Below are positions 13,808 through 25,409 of a stretch of DNA of 62,000 nt, piece after piece. Numbering within the stretch: the stretch's first letter is position 1; each line of letters opens with the position of its first letter. Position numbers and translations under genes: made by a program. The notes under the pieces were generated by a model, which worked only from the letters and a program-made list of their open reading frames with translations, was not told the origin of the DNA and did not search any database. The stretch spans positions 1 to 62,000 of the forward strand of contig RPFO01000270.1 in assembly GCA_009746045.1 (NCBI GenBank), in the 5' to 3' direction. Source of the DNA: Mesostigma viride. Taxonomy: Eukaryota > Streptophyta > Mesostigmatophyceae > Mesostigmatales > Mesostigmataceae.

Positions 13808-16103
13808 ACGCATGCATGCCAGCCCCTCCCACACCCACGCACACATGTTAGCTATACCCCACAAACCCACGCATGGATTCCAGCCACCCCCCACATGCCC
13901 GCATGCATGCCAGCCACCCCACCAATCCACGCACGCATGCCAGCCACCCCCACACCCACGCACGCATGCCAGCCACCCCACAACCCACTTATGCATTCCA
14001 GCAACCCCCACAGCCACTTACGCATGCCAGCCACCCCCCACCCCCACGCACGCATGGCAGCCACCCCACGAACCCACGCACGCGTGCCAGCCCCCCCTTA
14101 AAACCACGCATGCATGGCAGCTCCCCACCACACCCACGCATGCATGCCACTCCCCCCGCCAACCACCCACGCATGCCAGCCCCCCGACACACGCATGGCA
14201 GCCCCCCCCACACCCACGCACGCATGCCAGCCCTACCCCACATGCAGGCATGCATGCCAGCCACCCCCCACACCCACGCATGCATGCCAGCCCCTCCCAC
14301 ACCCACGCCCGCATGCCAGCTACCCCACAAACCCACGCATGCATGCCAGCGACCCCCCACATGCACGCATGCATGCCAGCCACCCCACCAACCCACGCAC
14401 GCATGCCAGCCCATCACAAACCCACTTATGCATGCCAGCCACCCCCCACACCCACGTACGCATGCCAGCCACCCCACACACCCACGCACGCATGGCAGCC
14501 ACCCCACCAACCCACACACGCGTGCCAGCCCCCCCTAACCCCACGCATGCATGGCAGCCCCCCACCACACCCACGCATGCATGCCACTCCCCCCCCACAC
14601 CCACGCACGCATGCGAGCCCCCCCCACACCCACGCACGCATGCGAGCCCCCCCCACACCCACGCACGCATGCCAGCCCCACCCCACATGCAGGCATGCAT
14701 GCCAGCCACCCCCCACACCCACGCATGCATGCCAGCCCCTCCCACACCCACGCCCGCATGCCAGCTACCCCACAAACCCACGCATGCATGCCAGCGACCC
14801 CCCACATGCACGCATGCATGCCAGCCACCCCACCAACCCACGCACGCATGCCAGCCCATCACAAACCCACTTATGCATGCCAGCCACCCCCCACACCCAC
14901 GTACGCATGCCAGCCACCCCACACACCCACGCACGCATGGCAGCCACCCCACCAACCCACACACGCGTGCCAGCCCCCCCTAACCCCACGCATGCATGGC
15001 AGCCCCCCACCACACCCACGCATGCATGCCACTCCCCCCCACACCCACGCACGCATGCGAGCCCCCCCCACACCCACGCACGCATGCGAGGCCCCCCCAC
15101 ACCCACGCAAGCATGCCAGCCCCACCCCACATGCAGGCAAGCATGCCAGCCACCCCCCACACCCACGCATGCATGCCAACCCCTCCCACACCCACGCCTG
15201 CATGCCAGCTACCCCACAAACCCACGCATGCATGCCAGCGACCCCCCACATGCACGCATGCATGCCTGCCACCCCACCAACCCACGCACGCATGCCAGCC
15301 CATCACAAACCCACTTATGCATGCCAGCCACCCCCCACACCCACGTACGCATGCCAGCCACCCCACACACCCACGCACGCATGGCAGCCACCCCACCAAC
15401 CCACACACGCGTGCCAGCCCCCCCTAACCCCACGCATGCATGGCAGCCCCCCACCACACCCACGCATGCATGCCACTCCCCCCCACACCCACGCACGCAT
15501 GCGAGCCCCCCCCACACCCACGCACGCATGCGAGCCCCCCACACACCCACGCACGCATGGCAGCCACCCCACGAACCCACACACGCGTGCCAGCCCCCCC
15601 CTAACCCCACGCATGCATGGCAGCCCCCCACCACACCCACGCATGCATGCCACTCCCCCCCACACCCACGCACGCATGCGAGCCACCCCCCACACCCACG
15701 CATGCATGCCAACCCCTCCCACACCCACGCCTGCATGCCAGCTACCCCACAAACCCACGCATGCATGCCAGCGACCCCCCACATGCACGCATGCATGCCT
15801 GCCACCCCACCAACCCACGCACGCATGCCAGCCCATCACAAACCCACTTATGCATGCCAGCCACCCCCCACACCCACGTACGCATGCCAGCCACCCCACA
15901 CACCCACGCACGCATGGCAGCCACCCCACGAACCCACACACGCGTGCCAGCCCCCCCCTAACCACACGCATGCATGGCAGCCCCCCACCACACCCACGCA
16001 TGCATGCCACTCCCCCCCACACCCACGCACGCATGCGAGCCCCCCCCACACCCACGCACGCATGCGAGGCCCCCCACACCCACGCAAGCATGCCAGCCCC
16101 CCC
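13808..16103 (+). repeat. 30-bp C-rich minisatellite, unit 1
   Basis: About 75 degenerate monomers of 28-31 bp, typified by CCACGCATGCATGCCAGCCA followed by CCCCCCACA. Monomer variants (CTTATGCATG, GTACGCATG, CCCGCATG, CATGCAGGCATG) recur in the same order, giving a higher-order period of several hundred bp. It ends at a fixed edge before CATGAAGTCATAGTGGGC. Long frames on both strands (up to 803 codons) result from near absence of stop trinucleotides. Confidence 0.96.
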
Positions 16104-16782
16104 CATGAAGTCATAGTGGGCACCACGGAGTCATGCTATGTTTTAATTTTTTCAATTTAATAATGGGAATGACGGATGGTGCATGTGTGAACAAAGGAAT
16201 GAAAGGATTGCCACTCAATGAATATTAATTAATGATGAAAATGGGAGTTTGCATGGGAGTGTTTGGTCCTTATGGCTGGCTTGCAAAAAGCAGTACCCAA
16301 ATTTCGAAGTATTTGACAGCGAAATATCTGTAAAGTATATCGCATGGTATAATTAATTAATGAATGGTACGCTGAAATTCATTGTGCGGGCTCTCTCTGC
16401 ATGTGATAAACAATTTTAGCTTTGAGGGCATGCAACAAGACATGCTAGCATTAAAATGAAATTAAATTATAACATGACTAGTTGGGAGATCATGTACGAC
16501 AGACATGTAGCATAATTACGTACATGGCCACAATTGTGCCAATCAGGGCCCTCCTCTAGGTAGACTGTGCTAGGCAATTACAATTAGACAAATAAGGTCA
16601 TTCAAAAAGGTTTAATTCTTCACCTACCTCCATCCATCCAGCAAGGGAATATGTTAGCCAGTGCTACATGATGATCTCCCAACGGAGTCATGTTATGATG
16701 CGAAATAGTTCAGGATAAAATTTGTCAGAATTATTTCATTGTGGTTCAGTCCGAGCTGAAAATTTGTCAGAATTTTTAATTT
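16104..16782 (+). repeat. AT-rich tail, unit 1
   Basis: Starts CATGAAGTCATAGTGGGC and includes TTCAATTTAATAATGGGAAT, TATGGCTGGCTTGCAAAAAG and ATGACTAGTTGGGAGATCAT. It ends in a copy of a ~130-bp sub-repeat (TTTGTCAGAATT..., GATACGAACGT(A/G)ACGAAATT, TCCAAGTAT). It holds uninterrupted versions of both transposon target sites used in units 2 and 8. Confidence 0.9.
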
Positions 16783-17018
16783 CGATACGAACGTGACGAA
16801 ATTTCCAAGTATCTCACGCTCGGAGAGCTTTCACGGTGTTCACGGGGAAGGGTCCGTTGCGAGTGGCGCACGGAGGCGGTTCGTCCCGGTCGGAATCGTC
16901 CGCTCGCGCGTCCTCCGTGGAAGGGTCTTGGCGCGTCGCGCGGGCCGGTGCGGTTGGCGCCCAGAAGGTCGACTATCGGCCTCTGGGCCGCTAGCGGCGA
17001 GTCACGTCCTCTCAAGTC

Positions 17019-17048
17019 GGGGAGGGGGGGCGATAGCCCCCCCTCCCC
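17019..17048 (+). other. GC-module hairpin with GATA loop and downstream T run (example copy)
   Basis: Left arm GGGGAGGGGGGGC and right arm GCCCCCCCTCCCC pair perfectly over 13 bp around a 4-base GATA loop. ACTTTTTTC follows at once. Counterparts lie near 23632, 27703, 33484, 37620, 41587, 42639, 46597, 47651, 59167 and 60221. The shape resembles a transcript-end hairpin, and a T run can stop RNA polymerase III, but nothing here shows transcription. Confidence 0.75.
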
Positions 17049-18673
17049 CACTTTTTTCTTGTCCCCTAATGTAACTACGATTTATGAAGCCCGAAAACTT
17101 TGGCCGAGGCCGTAGGCCGAAGGTGGGGCCGTCCCCCGCGCCCCCTAGCGCGGGAGCGGACGACGTACAGGACCGTAGCGAGATGGCCAATCGGCGTAGT
17201 ACAAAGAAAATCCCCAAACCTTGGAGATCGATTCTCGAGTTTCCTGAACGGGTGCTGAAACGCTGAACATGTTCAGACTTTTGCGGGCAGGTGGGGCGTC
17301 TCGCCAATCCGCGCGGCCTCAGGAATTACGGCACGTTGACTTTTTTAAGCGTCAAACAAGCTACTGGCGAACCGATATCTGTACTAAAACTTTTCACAGT
17401 TTCCCGTTGCACCACTTTGGACGGGGACCAACCGGTGCACGCCGTTTCGAATAACGCGCTCGAATAACGGCCACAACGTGAATGGAATGCGATTTTCTGA
17501 ACGCATGGATCAAATTTGCAGGACGGTTGGAAGGTTCAGAGCCGAACTGGCGTTCAGTCAGGGTGGGGCGAAATAGCAGTGGGAACTGGGAATTATTGGC
17601 AAAGCGTGCGGCATGCTCGGGGCGAAAAACAAAGTGACGTGCTGCGCGAGCAATTTTCCTTGTGCTGGCTGGCGATGGCAGGCAACGTAGGCTAGAAAAT
17701 TGGGATGGGGAATGCGCAGCCATGGTTTTATACGTCAAAATTTTATGTTTGAAGAGCAAGTGCGAAATTTTCTGAGCTGGAGGTGCGTCAACGGAGTGAT
17801 ACCTGCGTGGGAGAGGTCCGTGTCGCTATGGCGACCTGGAAATGGAATGTCGTTGTAGATTTAGGTATTGTAGTATCATGCTTAACTGCTTTACGTATTG
17901 GGTGCCTAGTGAAATCAGTTTGCTGTTCGTGGAAGGCTTGGGGTGTGGCCAACGAGCTTCTGCTGTCGCCACATCATATTGGAAAGAACGCTGGATTTTT
18001 TGCCACGGGACGTAACCGGCGATGCCGATGGTGAGGCGTTTGTTTCGATGACCGGGGTAGTACCTGCTCTCTTTCTGATGCATTTTCATGGTTGCGTTCT
18101 TTCCATTTCGCCGAATCCACCTAGTCGCAGCAAAGACATAGCGTAGCAAGGGTCTGCGTTTTATTTTCTTAGCCGTGCAGGACGCCATCTTCATGGTCCT
18201 TCGCATGTCCTGTGTGAACGTCCGTTGCCCAAGGATCTGTGATGCTTTTTTCTGGAATATACTGGGCGGTGAAAGCCCCTCTGGATGCTTGCCTGGTCAC
18301 GGGTTTGGGGCGTCATTTACTGCTGTACTGGCTGACATTCATGGTGCTTTCTGCGTAAGCTGACTTGCTTTGCACGTGGATTTTGACTGGACTGAAGAGC
18401 GCGTCTGGTAGCATGTTTACGTGGTGTATAAGGTGATCAATCAACCATTTGTTTATAGAAGGTGTGACAATAGAAGGTGTGTTATATATTTCTTCATCAA
18501 GCATGTCAAAAGTAATCTCCACTCGCTTACAACCTGAATTTTGCTTTGCTGGGTCTGCTGTGTTTGTGTCTCACTGTGCAGGCTATCCCCTTGGTTGATC
18601 AACCAGGTGATTTTTGGTGGCAGCGGGGCCATATACTCTTCTTGGCGTTTTTCATCCATGGCATGTCAACCAA

Positions 18674-20972
18674 CGCATGCATGCCAGCCCCTCCCACACC
18701 CACGCACACATGTTAGCTATACCCCACAAACCCACGCATGGATTCCAGCCACCCCCCACATGCCCGCATGCATGCCAGCCACCCCACCAATCCACGCACG
18801 CATGCCAGCCACCCCCACACCCACGCACGCATGCCAGCCACCCCACAACCCACTTATGCATTCCAGCAACCCCCACAGCCACTTACGCATGCCAGCCACC
18901 CCCCACCCCCACGCACGCATGGCAGCCACCCCACGAACCCACGCACGCGTGCCAGCCCCCCCTTAAAACCACGCATGCATGGCAGCTCCCCACCACACCC
19001 ACGCATGCATGCCACTCCCCCCGCCAACCACCCACGCATGCCAGCCCCCCGACACACGCATGGCAGCCCCCCCCACACCCACGCACGCATGCCAGCCCTA
19101 CCCCACATGCAGGCATGCATGCCAGCCACCCCCCACACCCACGCATGCATGCCAGCCCCTCCCACACCCACGCCCGCATGCCAGCTACCCCACAAACCCA
19201 CGCATGCATGCCAGCGACCCCCCACATGCACGCATGCATGCCAGCCACCCCACCAACCCACGCACGCATGCCAGCCCATCACAAACCCACTTATGCATGC
19301 CAGCCACCCCCCACACCCACGTACGCATGCCAGCCACCCCACACACCCACGCACGCATGGCAGCCACCCCACCAACCCACACACGCGTGCCAGCCCCCCC
19401 TAACCCCACGCATGCATGGCAGCCCCCCACCACACCCACGCATGCATGCCACTCCCCCCCACACCCACGCACGCATGCGAGCCCCCCCCACACCCACGCA
19501 CGCATGCGAGCCCCCCCCACACCCACGCACGCATGCCAGCCCCACCCCACATGCAGGCATGCATGCCAGCCACCCCCCACACCCACGCATGCATGCCAGC
19601 CCCTCCCACACCCACGCCCGCATGCCAGCTACCCCACAAACCCACGCATGCATGCCAGCGACCCCCCACATGCACGCATGCATGCCAGCCACCCCACCAA
19701 CCCACGCACGCATGCCAGCCCATCACAAACCCACTTATGCATGCCAGCCACCCCCCACACCCACGTACGCATGCCAGCCACCCCACACACCCACGCACGC
19801 ATGGCAGCCACCCCACCAACCCACACACGCGTGCCAGCCCCCCCTAACCCCACGCATGCATGGCAGCCCCCCACCACACCCACGCATGCATGCCACTCCC
19901 CCCCCACACCCACGCACGCATGCGAGCCCCCCCCACACCCACGCACGCATGCGAGGCCCCCCCACACCCACGCAAGCATGCCAGCCCCACCCCACATGCA
20001 GGCAAGCATGCCAGCCACCCCCCACACCCACGCATGCATGCCAACCCCTCCCACACCCACGCCTGCATGCCAGCTACCCCACAAACCCACGCATGCATGC
20101 CAGCGACCCCCCACATGCACGCATGCATGCCTGCCACCCCACCAACCCACGCACGCATGCCAGCCCATCACAAACCCACTTATGCATGCCAGCCACCCCC
20201 CACACCCACGTACGCATGCCAGCCACCCCACACACCCACGCACGCATGGCAGCCACCCCACCAACCCACACACGCGTGCCAGCCCCCCCCTAACCCCACG
20301 CATGCATGGCAGCCCCCCACCACACCCACGCATGCATGCCACTCCCCCCCACACCCACGCACGCATGCGAGCCCCCCCCACACCCACGCACGCATGCGAG
20401 CCCCCCCACACACCCACGCACGCATGGCAGCCACCCCACGAACCCACACACGCGTGCCAGCCCCCCCCTAACCCCACGCATGCATGGCAGCCCCCCACCA
20501 CACCCACGCATGCATGCCACTCCCCCCCACACCCACGCACGCATGCGAGCCACCCCCCACACCCACGCATGCATGCCAACCCCTCCCACACCCACGCCTG
20601 CATGCCAGCTACCCCACAAACCCACGCATGCATGCCAGCGACCCCCCACATGCACGCATGCATGCCTGCCACCCCACCAACCCACGCACGCATGCCAGCC
20701 CATCACAAACCCACTTATGCATGCCAGCCACCCCCCACACCCACGTACGCATGCCAGCCACCCCACACACCCACGCACGCATGGCAGCCACCCCACGAAC
20801 CCACACACGCGTGCCAGCCCCCCCCTAACCACACGCATGCATGGCAGCCCCCCACCACACCCACGCATGCATGCCACTCCCCCCCACACCCACGCACGCA
20901 TGCGAGCCCCCCCCACACCCACGCACGCATGCGAGGCCCCCCCACACCCACGCAAGCATGCCAGCCCCCCCC
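18674..20972 (+). repeat. 30-bp minisatellite, unit 2
   Basis: About 75 monomers. Its first ~750 bp match unit 1 closely; later stretches are reshuffled blocks of the same monomers. Confidence 0.95.
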
Positions 20973-21101
20973 CATGAAGTCATAGTGGGCACCACGGAGT
21001 CATGCTATGTTTTAATTTTTTCAATTTAATAATGGGAATGACGGATGGTGCATGTGTGAACAAAGGAATGAAAGGATTGCCACTCAATGAATATTAATTA
21101 A
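20973..21101 (+). repeat. AT-rich tail of unit 2, left part
   Basis: Tail sequence up to the insertion; the last four bases (21098-21101, TTAA) are the left target-site copy. The tail resumes at 22839 with the second TTAA. Confidence 0.9.
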
Positions 21102-21164
21102 CCCGTGTTTTTTTACAACGCGATGTATCGCGTTGTAGGGTTAGAACGCGATGTATCGCGTTGT
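21102..21164. repeat. Left terminal and subterminal repeats of the piggyBac-type element
   Basis: CCCGTG, a T7 run, then a perfect palindrome at 21115-21136 (arms ACAACGCGAT and ATCGCGTTGT around GT). A second copy with one arm mismatch lies at 21143-21164. Such subterminal palindromes are plausible transposase-binding sites (inference). Confidence 0.85.
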
Positions 21165-22800
21165 AATCTGACACGTGGCAGGCACAGTAGATACGAGATT
21201 TTCGGTCTGAAACTCGGTGGACGGCCTCCTTACATCCCGTAGAACTCAAGAAAAAATCCTGGTATTTTTTGGATTTTTTTGTGACAGCTGCAAACAAATA
21301 TGTACCACTGAAATCAGGCATTTTCGCGGGACGAAGGTGAAGACGACGGCGATGGCGGCAGGTAGATCTCGCCAGTTTTCGCGCGAATTTCAGTGGCTGT
21401 TGGGTGGCACGACCATGATTATGCGTTCAAAGGTTGATAATTAGGTTTCTACGAGTTTGTTGAGGTACTGGGGCAAAGGAAACGTAGATTTTTCCAGTTT
21501 CTCACCCAACTTTCATGCGGAACCCCTGGAAACCGGCATACATATTATTACGCCAAGACTCGGGTCTGCTGCGGCACCATGCTTGGTATTTCCATGGTGT
21601 TTCGACTTCTTAACACATGTTTATTCATTCCGAACGCCCGGACTCTCGGCTAAACCGAGATTTGTGCAGACTTTTATTGGGTAGCTCCGGGCATGATGGT
21701 GCCTGCAAATAGCGTAAGGCGTGACCGTGGCTATTGCTACGGTATGCTGTATTTCCCTGGAAATGGCCTCTGCCACCGGCTCAATAGTGCTTGCAGGCGT
21801 AAGTATATCGTGTTTCTACCTAGTTTCTGCCAGTTTTCCACTTATTTCTGCCGACCTCTGCCCAGCCTCTCTAAGACCGCCATCCTACTCGACGTTGCTT
21901 GCATGTCAGCCATAGCAGGCTGCAGTTGTGCACTATTTAGGTGCTTTATACGTCGTCAAGCCGTGCATATATCGTGAGGATTGGATATTGATGGTTTATA
22001 CTGCGTTGATTGTGCAAGAAGATAAGCTAGGTGCCCATAATCATGGTGTATAATCATGCGTTGTTGGCATCTTGCCACCATTTGCTAGCATGCATTCCAG
22101 CGTCATCTTTGCCTGCATGTAAGCTCATGGATCACTCAACCTATCCAAGCCTTGCATTACACATGCCTCTTTCTTTCAGCATTGCACACGTTATGGAATG
22201 AAAACCCAGTGCCTCCCTTCCCACGAGGCATGTGCTCAACACGTTGTGAGAGTGGATGATGCTTTGGCTATGGCTGCCTGATTCAGTCATATTATGTCAT
22301 CCAGTCATGATGTTTGATGCATGTTTGATGCTGTATAACTTATACAACACCTATTTTCAACGTTTTGACCCTCCTAGCTCATGATATCCCCGTTTATGGG
22401 GCTCGTGTCGTTGGGTCATGTTGTGAAGGGCTCTCATTTTTCCCACTGCGTTGTACTGCGTTGTAATTGTAATGCTAATAAAAAATAGCTCCAGTGGCCC
22501 AATGGGCCTGAGTTTCGTTTCACAGAGCCTGCATATGTTGCCCATAGCTCGTGCAAGAAGCCAGATTTTTTTCATGAACCATTTGTGAATAAGCACATGA
22601 CTTGTGACCTAGGGTCAACAAATCGCGGTCATGGCCAGACCCCCCTGTATTCAAACCAGTGTATCTCTCTAATGAATTAGCATATTGTAGGTCTGAGTAG
22701 CTCAAAAAATCCTTTGATTTATGGGCTTTCAGGAAAGTATACACATGACTATGAAAAAAAATTTTCCCTAGATGTTATGACGTGTTCTATAAATAGCTTA

Positions 22801-22838
22801 CAACGCAGTATATCGCGTTCTAAAAAAAAAAACACGGG
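22801..22838. repeat. Right terminal repeat of the piggyBac-type element
   Basis: Read from the end inward: CCCGTG, a longer T run, then AGAACGCGATATACTGCGTTGT-type sequence, which is one imperfect copy of the left palindrome. The right end has one palindrome where the left has two. A related GCGTTGTACTGCGTTGTAA stretch sits inside the element at about 22448-22466. Confidence 0.85.
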
Positions 22839-23392
22839 TTAATGATGAAAATGGGAGTTTGCATGGGAGTGTTTGGTCCTTATGGCTGGCTTGCAAAAAG
22901 CAGTACCCAAATTTCGAAGTATTTGACAGCGAAATATCTGTAAAGTATATCGCATGGTATAATTAATTAATGAATGGTACGCTGAAATTCATTGTGCGGG
23001 CTCTCTCTGCATGTGATAAACAATTTTAGCTTTGAGGGCATGCAACAAGACATGCTAGCATTAAAATGAAATTAAATTATAACATGACTAGTTGGGAGAT
23101 CATGTACGACAGACATGTAGCATAATTACGTACATGGCCACAATTGTGCCAATCAGGGCCCTCCTCTAGGTAGACTGTGCTAGGCAATTACAATTAGACA
23201 AATAAGGTCATTCAAAAAGGTTTAATTCTTCACCTACCTCCATCCATCCAGCAAGGGAATATGTTAGCCAGTGCTACATGATGATCTCCCAACGGAGTCA
23301 TGTTATGATGCGAAATAGTTCAGGATAAAATTTGTCAGAATTATTTCATTGTGGTTCAGTCCGAGCTGAAAATTTGTCAGAAATTTTAATTT
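22839..23392 (+). repeat. AT-rich tail of unit 2, right part
   Basis: Starts with the right TTAA copy and continues as in unit 1 through GCATGGGAGTGTTTGGTCCT to the sub-repeat that leads into unit 3. Confidence 0.9.
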
Positions 23393-25409
23393 CGATACGA
23401 ACGTGACGAAATTTCCAAGTATCTCACGCTCGGAGAGCTTTCACGGTGTTCACGGGGAAGGGTCCGTTGCGAGTGGCGCACGGAGGCGGTTCGTCCCGGT
23501 CGGAATCGTCCGCTCGCGCGTCCTCCGTGGAAGGGTCTTGGCGCGTCGCGCGGGCCGGTGCGGTTGGCGCCCAGAAGGTCGACTATCGGCCTCTGGGCCG
23601 CTAGCGGCGAGTCACGTCCTCTCAAGTCGGGGAGGGGGGGCGATAGCCCCCCTCCCCCACTTTTTTCTTGTCCCCTAATGTAACTACGATTTATGAAGCC
23701 CGAAAACTTTGGCCGAGGCCGTAGGCCGAAGGTGGGGCCGTCCCCCGCGCCCCCTAGCGCGGGAGCGGACGACGTCCAGGACCGTAGCGAGATGGCCAAT
23801 CGCCGTAGTACAAAGAAAATCCCCAAACCTTGGAGATCGAGTCTCAGGAAGTCTGAACGGGTGCTGAAACGCTGAACATGTTCAGACTTTTGCGGGCAGG
23901 TGGGGCGTCTCGCCAATCCGCGCGGCCTCAGGAATTACGGCGCGTTGACTCTTTTAAACGTCAAACAAATTCTTGGCGAATGGATCTCTCCTCAAACTTT
24001 TCCCAGTTTCCCGTTGCACCACTTTGGACAAGGGGACCAACCGGTGCACGCCGTTTCGAATAACGCGCTCGAGGTTAGGGCCACAACGTGAATGGAATGC
24101 GATTTTCTGAACGGATGGATCAAATTTGCAGGACGGGTGGAAGGTTCAGAGCCGAACTGGCGTTCAGTCAGGGTGGGGTGAAATAGTTCAGGCCGAAATT
24201 TGGCACATTTTCAATGGAAATACGAACGTAACGAAATTTCCAAGTATCTTCCACCGAAATATCTCTAAAGTATATCGCATGGTATAATCGCATGGAAAAA
24301 AGTCTTGCTGGGCAGTGGGAACTGGGAATTATTGGCAAAGCGTGCGGCATGCTCGGGGCGAAAAACAAAGTGACGTGCTGCGCGAGCAATTTTCCTTGTG
24401 CTGGCTGGCGATGGCAGGCAACGTAGGCTAGAAAATTGGGATGGGGAATGCGCAGCCATGGTTTTATACGTCAAAATTTTATGTTTGAAGAGCAAGTGCG
24501 AAGTTTTATGAGATGGAGGTGCGTCAACGGAGTGATACCTGCGTGGGAGAGGTCCGTGTCGCTATGGCGACCTGGAAATGGAATGTCGTTGTAGATTTAG
24601 GTATTGTAGTATCATGCTTAACTGCTTTACGTATTGGGTGCCTAGTGAAATCAGTTTGCTGTTCGTGGAAGGCTTGGGGTGTGGCCAACGAGCTTCTGCT
24701 GTCGCCACATCATATTGGAAAGAACGCTGGATTTTTTGCCACGGGACGTAAGCGGCGGTGCCGATGGTGAGGCGTTTGTTTCGATGAGCGGGGTAGTACC
24801 TGCTCTCTTTCTGATGCATTTTCATGGTTGCGTTCTTTCCATTTCGCCGAATCCACCTAGTCGCAGCAAAGACATAGCGTAGCAAGGGTCTGCGTTTTAT
24901 TTTCTTAGCCGTGCAGGACGCCATCTTCATGGTCCTTCGCATGTCCTGTGCGAACGTCCGTTGCCCAAGGATCTGTGATGCTTTTTTCTGGAATATACTG
25001 GGCGGTGAAAGCCCCTCTGGATGCTTGCCTGGTCACGGGTTTGGGGCGTCATTTACTGCTGTACTGGCTGACATTCATGGTGCTTTCTGCGTAAGCTGAC
25101 TTGCTTCGCACGTGGATTTTGACTGGACTGAAGAGCGCGTCTGGTAGCATGTTTACGTGGTGTATAAGGTGATCAATCAACCATTTGTTTATAGAAGGTG
25201 TGACAATAGAAGGTGTGTTATATATTTCTTCATCAAGCATGTCAAAAGTAATCTCCACTCGCTTACAACCTGAATTTTGCTTTGCTGGGTCTGCTGTGTT
25301 TGTGTCTCACTGTGCAGGCTATCCCCTTGGTTGATCAACCAGGTGATTTTTGGTGGCAGCGGGGCCATATACTCTTCTTGGCGTTTTTCATCCATGGCAT
25401 GTCAACCAA

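Larger units (their letters stand above)
12196..16782 (+). repeat. Composite unit 1 (reference unit; 5' end of GC module replaced)
   Basis: This is the first of nine large units. Order: remnant of the GC module (GAAGCCCGAAAACTTTGGCC, TAGCGCGGGAGCGGACGACG); chassis module from about 12385 to 13807 (starts near the palindrome CTGAACATGTTCAG and ends GGTTGATCAACC, CAGCGGGGCCAT, ATCCATGGCATGTCAACC); 30-bp minisatellite; AT-rich tail. The part of the GC module upstream of CTTGTCCCC, hairpin included, is missing here. The chassis holds frames of up to 126 codons on both strands in every copy, but they are broken in the diverged copy at 8034-9370, so I call none as a gene. Confidence 0.9.
21102..22838. 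mobile_element. piggyBac-type non-autonomous DNA transposon
   Basis: The element begins CCCGTG and ends CACGGG, flanked on both sides by TTAA. Uninterrupted copies in the other units read GAATATTAATTAATGATG with a single TTAA at the site, so target duplication is exactly TTAA. TTAA targeting with CCC...GGG ends is the hallmark of the piggyBac superfamily. The longest internal frame is under 100 codons and none looks like a transposase, so the element probably depends on a partner elsewhere. Each end has a T run (A run at the right) followed by an AACGCGAT...GCGTT palindrome. The interior is otherwise unrecognised. Confidence 0.9.
16783..23392 (+). repeat. Composite unit 2 (interrupted by piggyBac-type element)
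   Basis: Carries the full GC module (16783-17245), the chassis (to about 18673), minisatellite and tail. Without the 1,737-bp insertion and one TTAA it would be about 4.87 kb. Its satellite is the same size class as that of unit 1 and shares long runs of monomer order with it, including the first monomers. Confidence 0.9.

Noticed and set aside
13749-16160. 803-codon His/Pro/Thr-rich open frame through the 30-bp satellite, and similar long frames in every unit and on both strands
   Set aside because: The satellite almost lacks stop trinucleotides, so all frames stay open. Frames change between copies and starts lie in different places, and no non-repeat domain is attached.
21102-22838. Transposase gene inside the piggyBac-type element
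   Set aside because: All frames are under 100 codons, and I found no credible exon chain or catalytic motif.
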